DNA of 43,587 nt from Gammaproteobacteria bacterium (GTDB taxonomy: Bacteria; Pseudomonadota; Gammaproteobacteria; Steroidobacterales; Steroidobacteraceae), in contig CANGOP010000022.1 in NCBI GenBank assembly GCA_947455595.1, positions 1 to 43,587 of the forward strand, read 5' to 3'. This document shows, one piece after another, positions 23,663 to 32,086 of the stretch. Under the pieces are notes generated by a model. That model was not told the DNA's origin. It saw nothing but the letters and a program-made list of their open reading frames with translations, and did no database searches. Each line of letters begins with the position of its first letter. The stretch's first letter is position 1. A program made the translations under genes and the position numbers.

Positions 23663-24469
23663 CTAACGACCTAGCAAGATCTTCGTGCCCACAATCGCGA
23701 GCATGATGGCCAGCAGAATGCGCAGCACCCGGTGCGGCAGTCGAAGGGCCAGGCGTGAGGCCAGCAAGACCGCTGGGATAGATCCCATCAGCAAATAACC
23801 GAGCACGGCCGCATCCATGTGCCCGAGCGACGCGTGACCCAGCCCCGCCAGTAGGGTGAGCGGTACCGCGTGCGCGATATCGGTTCCCACCAATCGATCC
23901 GTGGATAGCCGGGGAAACAGGTAGAGCAGCGCGATCGTGCCGAGCGCGCCGGCGCCGACGGAGGTCAAGGTGACGGCGACGCCGAGTAAGACCCCGATGC
24001 CGATGGTCAGCCGCTGCCGCGTAGCATCCGTGAATCGGTCCTGATCGCTAATACCCGCGGCATCCTCAGGGCGGCGCACCCGAGCACGCAGCACGCGTTC
24101 GAGCAACATGGCCGTGGCTGTGACTAAGAGCATGCCGCCGAGCGCCACCATCACCAGGCGGTCTGCCCGCAGGTCGCTGTGGTGAGTGAAGGCCAAGAGA
24201 GCCAAAACGACAGCGGCACCGGGCAGGCTTCCCAAGGCGAGGCGGCCGACGAGAGGCCAGACGATCCGGCGTGAGACCCCGAAAGACCCCGTGGCCGCAA
24301 TTTTCGTGATGGCGGCAAACAGCAGGTCCGTACCGACCGCGACCGAGGGGGATTGTCCGAAGAACAGGATCAGGAGAGGCGTCATGAGAGACCCTCCACC
24401 GACGCCGGTTAAGCCGACAAGACTGCCTACCAATGCGCCGGCGGCGACATACAAGGACGGGTCTGACAC
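23663..24469 (-). CDS. TauE/SafE family sulfite exporter-like membrane protein
   Basis: A 268-residue protein with about eight hydrophobic segments. The paired family motifs are seen: VGLTGVGGGSLMTPLLILFFG at the N-terminus and VAVTLTSVGAGALGTIALLYLFP in the second half, with VGTDLLFAAITK and VGTDIAHAVPLTLLAGLGH after each. TauE/SafE proteins export sulfite or sulfo-compounds, or move anions. The GTG at 24469 is chosen because GGAGG lies five bases upstream. It diverges from cysD by 136 bp, and this context fits a role in sulfur flux. Confidence 0.88.
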   Translation of the reverse strand: MSDPSLYVAAGALVGSLVGLTGVGGGSLMTPLLILFFGQSPSVAVGTDLLFAAITKIAATGSFGVSRRIVWPLVGRLALGSLPGAAVVLALLAFTHHSDLRADRLVMVALGGMLLVTATAMLLERVLRARVRRPEDAAGISDQDRFTDATRQRLTIGIGVLLGVAVTLTSVGAGALGTIALLYLFPRLSTDRLVGTDIAHAVPLTLLAGLGHASLGHMDAAVLGYLLMGSIPAVLLASRLALRLPHRVLRILLAIMLAIVGTKILLGR

Positions 24470-24605
24470 ACAACCTCCGATTGGGAGCGTACGGCGGGAT
24501 GCCGTAGTATCCACAGGTTTGAACTGTTAGCTATCCGTAGCCCTGCAGATTCCGCCCTGACGGGTGGTGATGGCAGCGGCACGACCGACAGAGGATGAGC
24601 CCTTC

Positions 24606-25523
24606 ATGACCGATCTGCTGGACGCCCGTAGTACCCATTTGGATCGGCTCGAGGCGGAGAGCATTCAGATCCTGCGTGAAGTCGTCGCTGAGTGTGAGCG
24701 GCCCGTCATGCTGTATTCCATCGGCAAAGATAGCGCTGTGATGCTGCATTTGGCGCGCAAAGCGTTTTATCCCGCACCGTTACCGTTCCCGCTTCTCCAT
24801 GTCGATACGACGTGGAAGTTTCGGGATATGTATAAATTGCGCGATGAGGTGGCCCGCGATCCGGCCGTGCGCCTCCATGTGCATGTGAATCAGGATGGGC
24901 TGGCGCGCGGCATCTCGCCCATCACCCACGGCTCGCAGGTGCACACCGATGTGATGAAGACCGAGGGTTTGAAGCAAGCGCTTGATCAATTCGGCTTCGA
25001 TGCCGCCTTCGGGGGCGCCCGACGCGATGAGGAAAAGAGCCGCGCCAAGGAACGAGTCTTTTCGTTCCGCTCGGCGGCTCACCGATGGGATCCCAAGCGA
25101 CAACGTCCAGAGCTCTGGTCGCTCTACAATACCCGTAAGGCGCCCGGGGAGAGTTTTCGCGTGTTCCCGCTGTCTAACTGGACCGAACTGGATGTTTGGC
25201 AGTACATCCACGCACAGCGTATTCCGGTCGTGCCACTGTACTTCGCCGACTGGCGTCCGGTCGTCGAACGCTCGGGTTCGTTGATCATGGTCGATGACGA
25301 CCGCTTGCCCTTGCTGCCCGGTGAGCAGCCGCAACTGCGGCGAGTCCGCTTCCGAACATTGGGCTGTTATCCACTCACCGGTGCCATCGAGAGTGAGGCG
25401 ACGACGGTGGAGGACATCATCCTCGAGATGCTCGCGGCTCGAACCTCTGAGCGACAGGGTCGGCTCATCGATCACGATGGCGCAGCCTCGATGGAGCAGA
25501 AGAAACAGGAAGGGTATTTCTAA
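24606..25523 (+). CDS. cysD: Sulfate adenylyltransferase subunit 2
   Basis: A 305-residue PAPS-reductase-fold protein. The PP-loop [47 protein letters not shown] and the C-terminal EKKQEGYF-like end ([10 protein letters not shown]) are diagnostic for CysD. With CysN it makes adenosine 5'-phosphosulfate from ATP and sulfate, the first step of sulfate assimilation. The start MTDLLDAR at 24606 fits the family length; an AGGATGAG region lies upstream. Its TAA overlaps the cysNC ATG by one base, showing tight coupling. Confidence 0.95.
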   Translation: MTDLLDARSTHLDRLEAESIQILREVVAECERPVMLYSIGKDSAVMLHLARKAFYPAPLPFPLLHVDTTWKFRDMYKLRDEVARDPAVRLHVHVNQDGLARGISPITHGSQVHTDVMKTEGLKQALDQFGFDAAFGGARRDEEKSRAKERVFSFRSAAHRWDPKRQRPELWSLYNTRKAPGESFRVFPLSNWTELDVWQYIHAQRIPVVPLYFADWRPVVERSGSLIMVDDDRLPLLPGEQPQLRRVRFRTLGCYPLTGAIESEATTVEDIILEMLAARTSERQGRLIDHDGAASMEQKKQEGYF

Positions 25524-27433
25524 TGTCGCAGTCCACGGTGACCACCACGCATTCGCAGTTGGCGACGTATCTGGCCGAACTCGAGCGTAAGGATCTGCTG
25601 CGCTTCATCACCTGCGGCTCCGTCGATGACGGCAAGTCCACGTTGATCGGCCGCCTCCTGTTTGAAAGTCAGCAGCTGTATGACGATCAGATGGATGCGT
25701 TGAAAAAAGATTCCGCCAAGGTCGGCACCCGCGGAGGTGATATCGACTTTGCTTTGCTCGTCGATGGATTGGCCGCGGAGCGCGAGCAGGGCATCACCAT
25801 CGATGTTGCGTATCGGTTCTTCACGACCCAGCGGCGCAAGTTCATCGTGGCCGACACGCCAGGACACGAGCAGTACACGCGCAACATGGCCACGGGCGCC
25901 TCGACGGCGGATCTGGCCGTCATTCTGGTCGATGCGCGCAAAGGTCTCCTCGTACAGACACGTCGTCACAGTTATATCGTCTCGCTGCTCGGCATCCGCC
26001 GGGTGGTGCTCGCCATCAACAAGATGGATCTGGTTGGCTACGATCAGGAGGTGTACACCGCCATCACAGTCGACTATCAGATGCTGGCTGAGCGTTTGGG
26101 GATTGAGAGTGTGGTGGCGATCCCGGTGTCCGCGGTGAATGGCGACAATGTGGTGTCCGCCTCGGTCGCGATGCCGTGGTACACGGGTCCGACGTTATTA
26201 CAGCACCTCGAAACCGTCCCCGTCGGCCAGCGAGAAACAGACGAGCCCTTCCGCATGCCGGTGCAGTGGGTGAATCGCCCGCATCAAGATTTCCGTGGCT
26301 TCGCCGGCACGATCGCGAGTGGCGCGGTACGCCCGGGCGATCGACTCCGTGTGCAGCCCTCGGGTCGTGTGAGTTCCGTTGCGCGCATCGTCACGGCCGA
26401 TGGTGACGTATCGCTTGCCGACGCGGGCTGTTCGGTGACGTTGGTGCTTGCTGACGAAGTGGATGTGAGTCGTGGTGACGTGCTGACGACCCATGACCGC
26501 CCGCTCGAATGTGCTGACCAGTTTGAAGCGACGGTGATCTGGATGAGTGAGGCGCCTCTGCTGCAGGGCCGCCAGTATTTGTTGAAGAGTGCGACCCGCA
26601 CGGTCTCCGCGACCGTGATGCCCGTGAAGTACAAAGTCAACGTCAATACGCTCGAGCACATACCGGCTGAGCGACTTGAACTCAACGACATTGGCGTTTG
26701 TGAGATCGAATGTGATCGCGCCATGGCATTCGCGGCCTATACGCAGAACCGCACGCTCGGCGCTTTCATCCTCATCGATCGACTAACGCACGACACCGTG
26801 GGCGCTGGTCTATTTCATTTCGCGCTGCGGCGTTCGCAGAATATTCATTGGCAAGCGATCGATGTTGATCGCAGCGTACGCGCTGCACAAAAGCGCCAGC
26901 GCGGCTGTGTCTTGTGGCTGACAGGGTTGTCGGGTGCGGGTAAGTCGACGATCGCCAACCTCGTGGATCGCAAATTGGTCGCCATGGGTCGGCATACCTA
27001 TGTGCTGGATGGCGACAACGTGCGCCACGGCTTAAACAAAGATTTGGGCTTCACGGCGCAGGATCGGGTCGAAAACATTCGTCGCGTGGCCGAGGTTGCC
27101 AAACTGATGGCCGATGCCGGCCTGATTACGCTCGTCTCGTTCATCTCGCCGTTCCAGTCCGAGCGCCAGATGGCGCGCGAACTTATGTCGCCGGGTGAAT
27201 TCTTTGAGGTGTATGTCGATGCGCCGCTGGCGGTGGCCGAGTCGCGTGACCCGAAGGGGTTGTATCAAAAGGCCCGGCGGGGCGATCTGCGTAACTTCAC
27301 CGGTATCGATTCCCCCTACGAGGCGCCGCTCGCCGCCGAGATCCGTATCGACACGACTAGCCTAACGCCGGCGGACGCCGCCGAGCAGATCGTCGACTAT
27401 TTGGATCGGGCGGGAATGTTGGTATCTGGATGA
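25523..27433 (+). CDS. cysNC: Bifunctional sulfate adenylyltransferase subunit 1 / adenylylsulfate kinase
   Basis: A 636-residue fusion. Residues 1-440 are the GTPase CysN: P-loop GSVDDGKST near residue 32, [17 protein letters not shown] as the G3 region, NKMDLVGY as G4, then beta-barrel domains. Residues about 450-636 are APS kinase CysC: Walker [10 protein letters not shown] near residue 468, [16 protein letters not shown], and a late [16 protein letters not shown]. The fusion supplies both APS synthesis and PAPS formation. All key motifs are intact. It is the second gene of the cysD operon; a hairpin terminator stands about 150 bp downstream. Confidence 0.96.
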   Translation: MSQSTVTTTHSQLATYLAELERKDLLRFITCGSVDDGKSTLIGRLLFESQQLYDDQMDALKKDSAKVGTRGGDIDFALLVDGLAAEREQGITIDVAYRFFTTQRRKFIVADTPGHEQYTRNMATGASTADLAVILVDARKGLLVQTRRHSYIVSLLGIRRVVLAINKMDLVGYDQEVYTAITVDYQMLAERLGIESVVAIPVSAVNGDNVVSASVAMPWYTGPTLLQHLETVPVGQRETDEPFRMPVQWVNRPHQDFRGFAGTIASGAVRPGDRLRVQPSGRVSSVARIVTADGDVSLADAGCSVTLVLADEVDVSRGDVLTTHDRPLECADQFEATVIWMSEAPLLQGRQYLLKSATRTVSATVMPVKYKVNVNTLEHIPAERLELNDIGVCEIECDRAMAFAAYTQNRTLGAFILIDRLTHDTVGAGLFHFALRRSQNIHWQAIDVDRSVRAAQKRQRGCVLWLTGLSGAGKSTIANLVDRKLVAMGRHTYVLDGDNVRHGLNKDLGFTAQDRVENIRRVAEVAKLMADAGLITLVSFISPFQSERQMARELMSPGEFFEVYVDAPLAVAESRDPKGLYQKARRGDLRNFTGIDSPYEAPLAAEIRIDTTSLTPADAAEQIVDYLDRAGMLVSG

Positions 27434-27582
27434 TTGTTAAAGATTTTGTTCAAATAACGAATCGATACATGAGCTGTATTCATGCATCGGTCGCAATAAG
27501 AGTCTTTTGTCGCTGAGGGTGGTGCCGGGTACAGTTTGACCCATGGACGACGCGGGCACCGCGCTCCTACCGAACCCCCTCG

Positions 27583-27611
27583 GGGCGAGCATGATGCTCG
27601 CCCTTTTTTTT
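27583..27611 (+). terminator. Rho-independent terminator
   Basis: A perfect stem, GGGCGAGCAT at 27583-27592 and ATGCTCGCCC at 27594-27603, is followed directly by eight T residues at 27604-27611. It is about 150 bp after the cysNC stop and 110 bp before the nickel/cobalt transporter gene. It may end cysDNC transcription or a short RNA made from the gap. I see no protein gene in 27434-27720. Confidence 0.85.
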
Positions 27612-27720
27612 GGCCAGGCGAGCGGGTTCACGCGCCTGGGCGGTGGCCCTCATCCTCGGCTCTCGTCCGTCGCCTGATGGCACAATGACGGCCACCGGTC
27701 GTAATCGATGTGGAGTCCGC

Positions 27721-28545
27721 ATGCCCGAATTCCCGCAGGATTGGGGTGCCTTGTGTTGGTTGGCCTGGATGCTCGGGGTGAAGCACGGACTCGATGCTGA
27801 TCATGTCGCTGCGATCGATGGGCTGACGCGCACCCATACCGCGGCGGGTCGACGCTTCGCGCTTCTCTGCGGCGCCCTGTTTTCACTCGGGCACGGGATA
27901 GTGATCCTGACGGTCGCCGTATTGGTGGTTCACCTCGGTCACGCTGCGAGCGTCCCTACCTGGTTGGAGCCGATCGGCGCCGCCTTCTCCTTCGCTTTAT
28001 TGGTGGTGATTGCGATCCAGAATCTACATGCCGTTCTCACCACTGGACCGGGGATGCGAGTAGCGGTGGCCGGTTTGCGTAGTCGCCACTTAGCAGGGTT
28101 TTTCCAGGCGAAGACGCCGGTTGCCGTTGCGTTAGTGGGGGCCGTATTCGCGCTGTCATTCGATACGGTGACTCAGGCTGGGCTGTTCGCGATCGCCGGC
28201 GTCCATGCCGGCGGTCCGCTGCGGGCGCTCGGCCTTGCGAGCCTATTCGCCGGTGGAATGCTGTTGGCTGATAGCGCCTGTGGTTGGTGGATCGGGCGTC
28301 TGTTGAGCCGAGCCGACGCGTTGGCTGCCGTAGCGTCGCGTGTGATGGGGATAGCGGTGGCTTTGCTGAGCCTCACGGTCGCCGGTGTCGCCGCAGCCGC
28401 CTGGCTCGCGCCACGAGCGTTTAGAGCGCTTCCTCAAGGCGTCATGACCGGGGTGACTGTCTTGGGACTTTCGGCTCTGGCCTATCTGTTCGCCGAGGGA
28501 CTCGTGCGGCTGCGATCGGACCGACGCACCTCGCGTGTATCGTAA
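27721..28545 (+). CDS. Nickel/cobalt transporter, NiCoT (HoxN/NixA) family
   Basis: A 274-residue membrane protein with about eight hydrophobic segments. The NiCoT signature H-x4-DH is present as KHGLDADHVAAIDGLTR near residue 20, and LFSLGHGIVIL and FALSFDTVTQAGLFA further on are the other family motifs. It would import Ni2+ or Co2+ across the inner membrane. The ATG at 27721 has GGAG five bases upstream; the earlier in-frame start would begin inside the terminator region. Metal choice cannot be read from the sequence. Confidence 0.88.
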   Translation: MPEFPQDWGALCWLAWMLGVKHGLDADHVAAIDGLTRTHTAAGRRFALLCGALFSLGHGIVILTVAVLVVHLGHAASVPTWLEPIGAAFSFALLVVIAIQNLHAVLTTGPGMRVAVAGLRSRHLAGFFQAKTPVAVALVGAVFALSFDTVTQAGLFAIAGVHAGGPLRALGLASLFAGGMLLADSACGWWIGRLLSRADALAAVASRVMGIAVALLSLTVAGVAAAAWLAPRAFRALPQGVMTGVTVLGLSALAYLFAEGLVRLRSDRRTSRVS

Positions 28546-28745
28546 GTACAACAGTGATTCGTCCGGCGTGCATCCGTATCCGGTTGACGTTGCGCCCCTG
28601 TCCAAGACAATCGGCCACGCGGAAGCGCTAGAATGATCGCTGCGAGGGGAGTGCTCGGCTTGGGTTGCTTTCCTACAACGACCGTTTCCGGGACTGCCGT
28701 GGCCAACGAATGGCAGCCGGTTCCGCACTCAGAAGGGGACACTCG

Positions 28746-31166
28746 ATGCGTTCGATGATCAGAATTCTGCTGGCGACCGGCGTGGCCGGATCCGGATTTG
28801 CTTGGGCGGCCGACGCGCCCACCGGACTGTCACTCGACGAAATCGTCGTGACGGCGCAGAAGCGCTCGGAAAGCGCACAGAGCGTGCCATTGTCGATGAC
28901 CACCTTCGGCGCCGCGGCGCTGGAAGAAAAGGCCGTCGCGACGTTCTTCGACTACGGTACGAAGGTGCCCAACCTGGCATTCGCTCCCACCGGTGACGGT
29001 GTCGGCACGTCGCGCACGATCTCGATTCGCGGAATTTCGGGTGATAACGTCACCGGCTTCTATGTCGATGAAACGCCACTGCCGGATTCGATCGATCCCC
29101 GCATTCTCGACATCGACCACATCGAAGTGCTGCGTGGCCCGCAGGGCAGCCTCTACGGTGCCCGCTCAATGGGCGGCACGGTTCGCATCATCACCAAGCA
29201 AGCCAACCTGAGCACCTTCGAGGGCCAGGCACATGTAGGCATGAGTAAGACCAGCGGCGCCGGCCGCGCCAACGCCACGGGCGACGCGGTACTCAACATT
29301 CCGCTGATCACCGACAAGGTGGCGCTGCGTGTCTCGGGCTTCTATGACCGTCAGGCCGGTTACTTCAAGCGCAGCTATTGCACAGATCCGGCGACTGCCG
29401 GCATCACCTGTTTCCCGCTCTCGGGTGGGGGACATACGACAACGGTGGATGATGTGGGCGCGACCGAATCCTCGGGTGCCGCGGCGAGTCTGACCATCAA
29501 AGTCAATGACAACTTCACCGTCACACCGCGCGTGATGATCCAGACCCAGAGCTACAACGGCTTTCCGATGGCGGATTTCCTGTCGGCTCCCGGCAATGGC
29601 ATCGGTTACCCGTTCGGTCCGTACTACGCGGATGGCGCCCCGCTGCCGGCGGCGATGAAGCCGAGCACCTTCACACAGGCTCGCTGGTTCAATGTCCCAG
29701 AAGGCGGCACAGACCGCTGGCACCTGTATTCGTTGGGTCTGCGCTGGCATACGAGCATCGGTGACTTGACGTCCTCGACGGCGTACTTCGATCGCATCGT
29801 GCGCGAGACCGAAGACGAAACCGACTTCGTGTGGGGCGCGATAACGTCGAACTTCGGCGGCCTTGCCAATTGCGGTAATCCCGACGTGGCGATGAATTAC
29901 TGCGGCCTGCCACAGCCAGGCGGGATCACCGAGATCAAGAACTACCAGCGCTTCGCGCAGGAAGTACGCTTTGTCTCGGATCTGCAGGGACCGACACAGT
30001 TCGTCCTCGGCGGCTTCTACTCGAGCTTCCACGGACGCTTGCCGTTCGCTGCCCAGTATCTGCCCGCGCAGGTTCCGGGATTGGACGACGCGCTCGGCGG
30101 CCCGAACAATCCGGATTACGCGAACCTCGTGTTTGCAACCGATTACCACACGAAGATCGAAGAGCCGGCGATTTTCGGTGAAGTGTCCTACAAGCCTGCC
30201 GAGGCGCTGAAGGTCACGCTGGGTGCGCGTTGGTACCAAGTGAAGACCACCGCCTTCGGCTACCAAGAGGGTCTGGCGGTGGGCGGCGGTCCGGCGGTCG
30301 TCGACGCGCCGCGTTCCACCACGGAGAGTGGCGTGAATCCGAAGGTGCAGGTGGACTACCACTTCGCGCCGGATCGGATGGTGTACGCAATGATCGCGAA
30401 AGGCTTCCGTCCGGGTGGCCTTGTGCCATCCGTGCCGGCAGGTGTGCCGGATACGCCCCTCGATTGTCAGGCGAATCTCCAGCAGATCGATCCGAATCTC
30501 ACGCTCGACAAGGCGCGTGACTTCAAGTCCGACTCGCTGTGGAACTACGAAGTGGGCACCAAGACGTCCTGGTTGGATAACCGCGTGACCTTGAATGCGG
30601 CGGCGTTCTTCATCAAGTGGAAGAACATCCAGCAGCAGATCCTCCTCACCTGTGGTTTCCAGTACCGCGCGAATGCCGGTGGCGCGGAGTCCAAGGGTGG
30701 TGAAGTCGAAGTGCGCGCGAAGGCGACCGAACATCTCGAACTGTCGGCCGGCATCGGCTACCAGAATGCCAAGATCACCGAGGCGAGCGACACGTCGCCG
30801 CAAGCGGTCGGTTCCCCGGTGTTCCAGGTGCCGGATTGGACGGGTAATGCGTCAGCCACCTATCGCACGCGCTTGAACAGCGAGTGGGATCTGTCGGCAG
30901 GCCTTGATCTGTCCTACATCGGTCGCAGCTTCAGCGGTAACAACACACCGACGATGCCGCGTGAACGCCCGGCTTACAACCTGATCGATGCGCGTTTGGG
31001 GTTGACGCATGGTGGTTGGGAATACGCGCTCGTGGGCAAGAACTTGTCCAACGAGCACGCCAACCTTGGCGACAGTCGCTCGATCGCTGCTGAGACACCG
31101 GGGCGTCCGCGCCTATTCGTGAATCAGCCGCGCACCATCGGGCTTGAGGTTCGTACGACGTTCTGA
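28746..31166 (+). CDS. TonB-dependent receptor
   Basis: An 806-residue outer-membrane receptor: Sec signal (MIRILLATGVAGSGFAWAA), a TonB-box-like LDEIVVTAQKR, then the plug domain with SIRGISGDNVTGFYVDETPL and IEVLRGPQGSLYGARSMGGTVRIITK, and a beta-barrel ending in a terminal F (LEVRTTF). The family takes up siderophores, carbohydrates and other large or scarce substrates. The ligand is not predictable. AAGGGGA lies about eight bases before the ATG at 28746. A strong hairpin and a TIGR02466-type oxygenase gene follow. Confidence 0.94.
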   Translation: MRSMIRILLATGVAGSGFAWAADAPTGLSLDEIVVTAQKRSESAQSVPLSMTTFGAAALEEKAVATFFDYGTKVPNLAFAPTGDGVGTSRTISIRGISGDNVTGFYVDETPLPDSIDPRILDIDHIEVLRGPQGSLYGARSMGGTVRIITKQANLSTFEGQAHVGMSKTSGAGRANATGDAVLNIPLITDKVALRVSGFYDRQAGYFKRSYCTDPATAGITCFPLSGGGHTTTVDDVGATESSGAAASLTIKVNDNFTVTPRVMIQTQSYNGFPMADFLSAPGNGIGYPFGPYYADGAPLPAAMKPSTFTQARWFNVPEGGTDRWHLYSLGLRWHTSIGDLTSSTAYFDRIVRETEDETDFVWGAITSNFGGLANCGNPDVAMNYCGLPQPGGITEIKNYQRFAQEVRFVSDLQGPTQFVLGGFYSSFHGRLPFAAQYLPAQVPGLDDALGGPNNPDYANLVFATDYHTKIEEPAIFGEVSYKPAEALKVTLGARWYQVKTTAFGYQEGLAVGGGPAVVDAPRSTTESGVNPKVQVDYHFAPDRMVYAMIAKGFRPGGLVPSVPAGVPDTPLDCQANLQQIDPNLTLDKARDFKSDSLWNYEVGTKTSWLDNRVTLNAAAFFIKWKNIQQQILLTCGFQYRANAGGAESKGGEVEVRAKATEHLELSAGIGYQNAKITEASDTSPQAVGSPVFQVPDWTGNASATYRTRLNSEWDLSAGLDLSYIGRSFSGNNTPTMPRERPAYNLIDARLGLTHGGWEYALVGKNLSNEHANLGDSRSIAAETPGRPRLFVNQPRTIGLEVRTTF

Positions 31167-31174
31167 TCGAGGAG

Positions 31175-31199
31175 GCCCCCGGGCGCGAGGCCCGGGGGC
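31175..31199 (+). terminator. Strong GC hairpin between receptor and oxygenase genes
   Basis: A perfect 10-bp stem, GCCCCCGGGC and GCCCGGGGGC, with a GCGAG loop starts eight bases after the receptor stop and ends seven bases before the next ATG. There is no T-run. It could be a weak terminator, a 3'-end stabiliser, or a structure that limits translation of the downstream gene by hiding the bases near its start. Confidence 0.5.
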
Positions 31200-31206
31200 G
31201 ATTCCC

Positions 31207-31824
31207 ATGCCCACGGATCTTTTATTCGCGACGCGGCTCTATCGAGCGCGGTTGGCTGCGCGTGGCACCGCCGCGCTGAATGCGCAGATCTTGCGTGAGG
31301 CGGCGGTGCTGCGTGAGGACGACGGCGGTGGGCGTGTCTGGTCGCGCACGAATTACCCCGGCGGCTATACGTCCTATGGGTCGGTGTGTCGTCTGCAGAC
31401 GGTGTCACCGACCTTTGCTCGGCTCGAGGCGTTGTTGAAGCGCCACGTGAGCGTTTTTGCGCGCAGTCTCGAGTGGGATCTGACGGGAAAACAGTTGGAG
31501 ATGACCGACTGCTGGCTCAACATCATGCCGAAGGGCGTCACGCACGGATTACACCTGCACCCCACGTCGGCCATCAGTGGGACTTACTACGTGCAGGTGC
31601 CCAAGGGCGCGCCCGGATTGAAGTTCGAAGATCCGAGGCTTGATCGCATGATGGCGGCCCCGCCGCGTCGCGCGACAGCTCGCGCCGCCAATCGGCCTTG
31701 GATCATGGCGCCGGCCGTCGCCGGGTATGTGACGCTGTTTGAAAGTTGGCTGCGCCACGAAGTGCCCGCCAATCCAGTGGACGCTGAACGCATCAGTGTC
31801 AGCTTCAACTATTCGTGGTTCTGA
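31207..31824 (+). CDS. TIGR02466-type putative 2OG-Fe(II) oxygenase
   Basis: A 205-residue protein with the family pattern CWLNIMPKGVTHGLHLHPTSAISGTYYVQVPKGAPGLKFEDPR, where HGLHLHP would supply iron-binding residues, and the C-terminal LFESWLRHEVPANPVDAERISVSFNYSW, which gives the second His and the 2-oxoglutarate-binding Arg. Members are often encoded next to TonB-dependent receptors, as here. The exact substrate is unknown. The ATG at 31207 lacks a clear ribosome site because a hairpin occupies the usual place. Confidence 0.8.
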   Translation: MPTDLLFATRLYRARLAARGTAALNAQILREAAVLREDDGGGRVWSRTNYPGGYTSYGSVCRLQTVSPTFARLEALLKRHVSVFARSLEWDLTGKQLEMTDCWLNIMPKGVTHGLHLHPTSAISGTYYVQVPKGAPGLKFEDPRLDRMMAAPPRRATARAANRPWIMAPAVAGYVTLFESWLRHEVPANPVDAERISVSFNYSWF

Positions 31825-32021
31825 ACATCCGCGTTTCTGAGCGGATCGCCGCCGAGCGCCATCGCATCGCGGGCAGCACCGAGCACCGCTGCTGCCGCCG
31901 GCGCGAGACGACTTGATGAGGCGCCACTGCGCGCAAGCTGCTGATAGGTTTGCAGACGTAGACGCCAGAGCGCGTAGGCGGTCGCGATCGCGTCGTTGAT
32001 CTCGTGAGCGTCTTGCATCAT
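31809..32021 (-). CDS. Small unknown protein downstream of uup
   Basis: A 70-residue frame beginning MMQDAHEINDAIATAYALWRLRLQTYQQLARSG, predicted helical, with an Ala-rich centre. I do not recognise it. It starts 66 bp after the uup stop on the same strand, so it may be the last gene of that operon. Its 3' end overlaps the convergent oxygenase gene by 16 bp. No strong ribosome site is seen, so it could be a chance frame; the balanced amino-acid composition is the main point in its favour. Confidence 0.4.
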   Translation of the reverse strand: MMQDAHEINDAIATAYALWRLRLQTYQQLARSGASSSRLAPAAAAVLGAARDAMALGGDPLRNADVQNHE

Positions 32022-32086
32022 CGCTGCCCGTTCGACCCGAAACGGAGCGCAAGCGTAGGGGCCCTGCGTGACGGTGACGTGACGCC

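Noticed and set aside
29166..30803. 545-codon minus-strand frame opposite the TonB-dependent receptor
   Set aside because: The plus strand encodes a receptor with all domains; the opposite frame is Arg/His/Val-rich with no recognisable domain.
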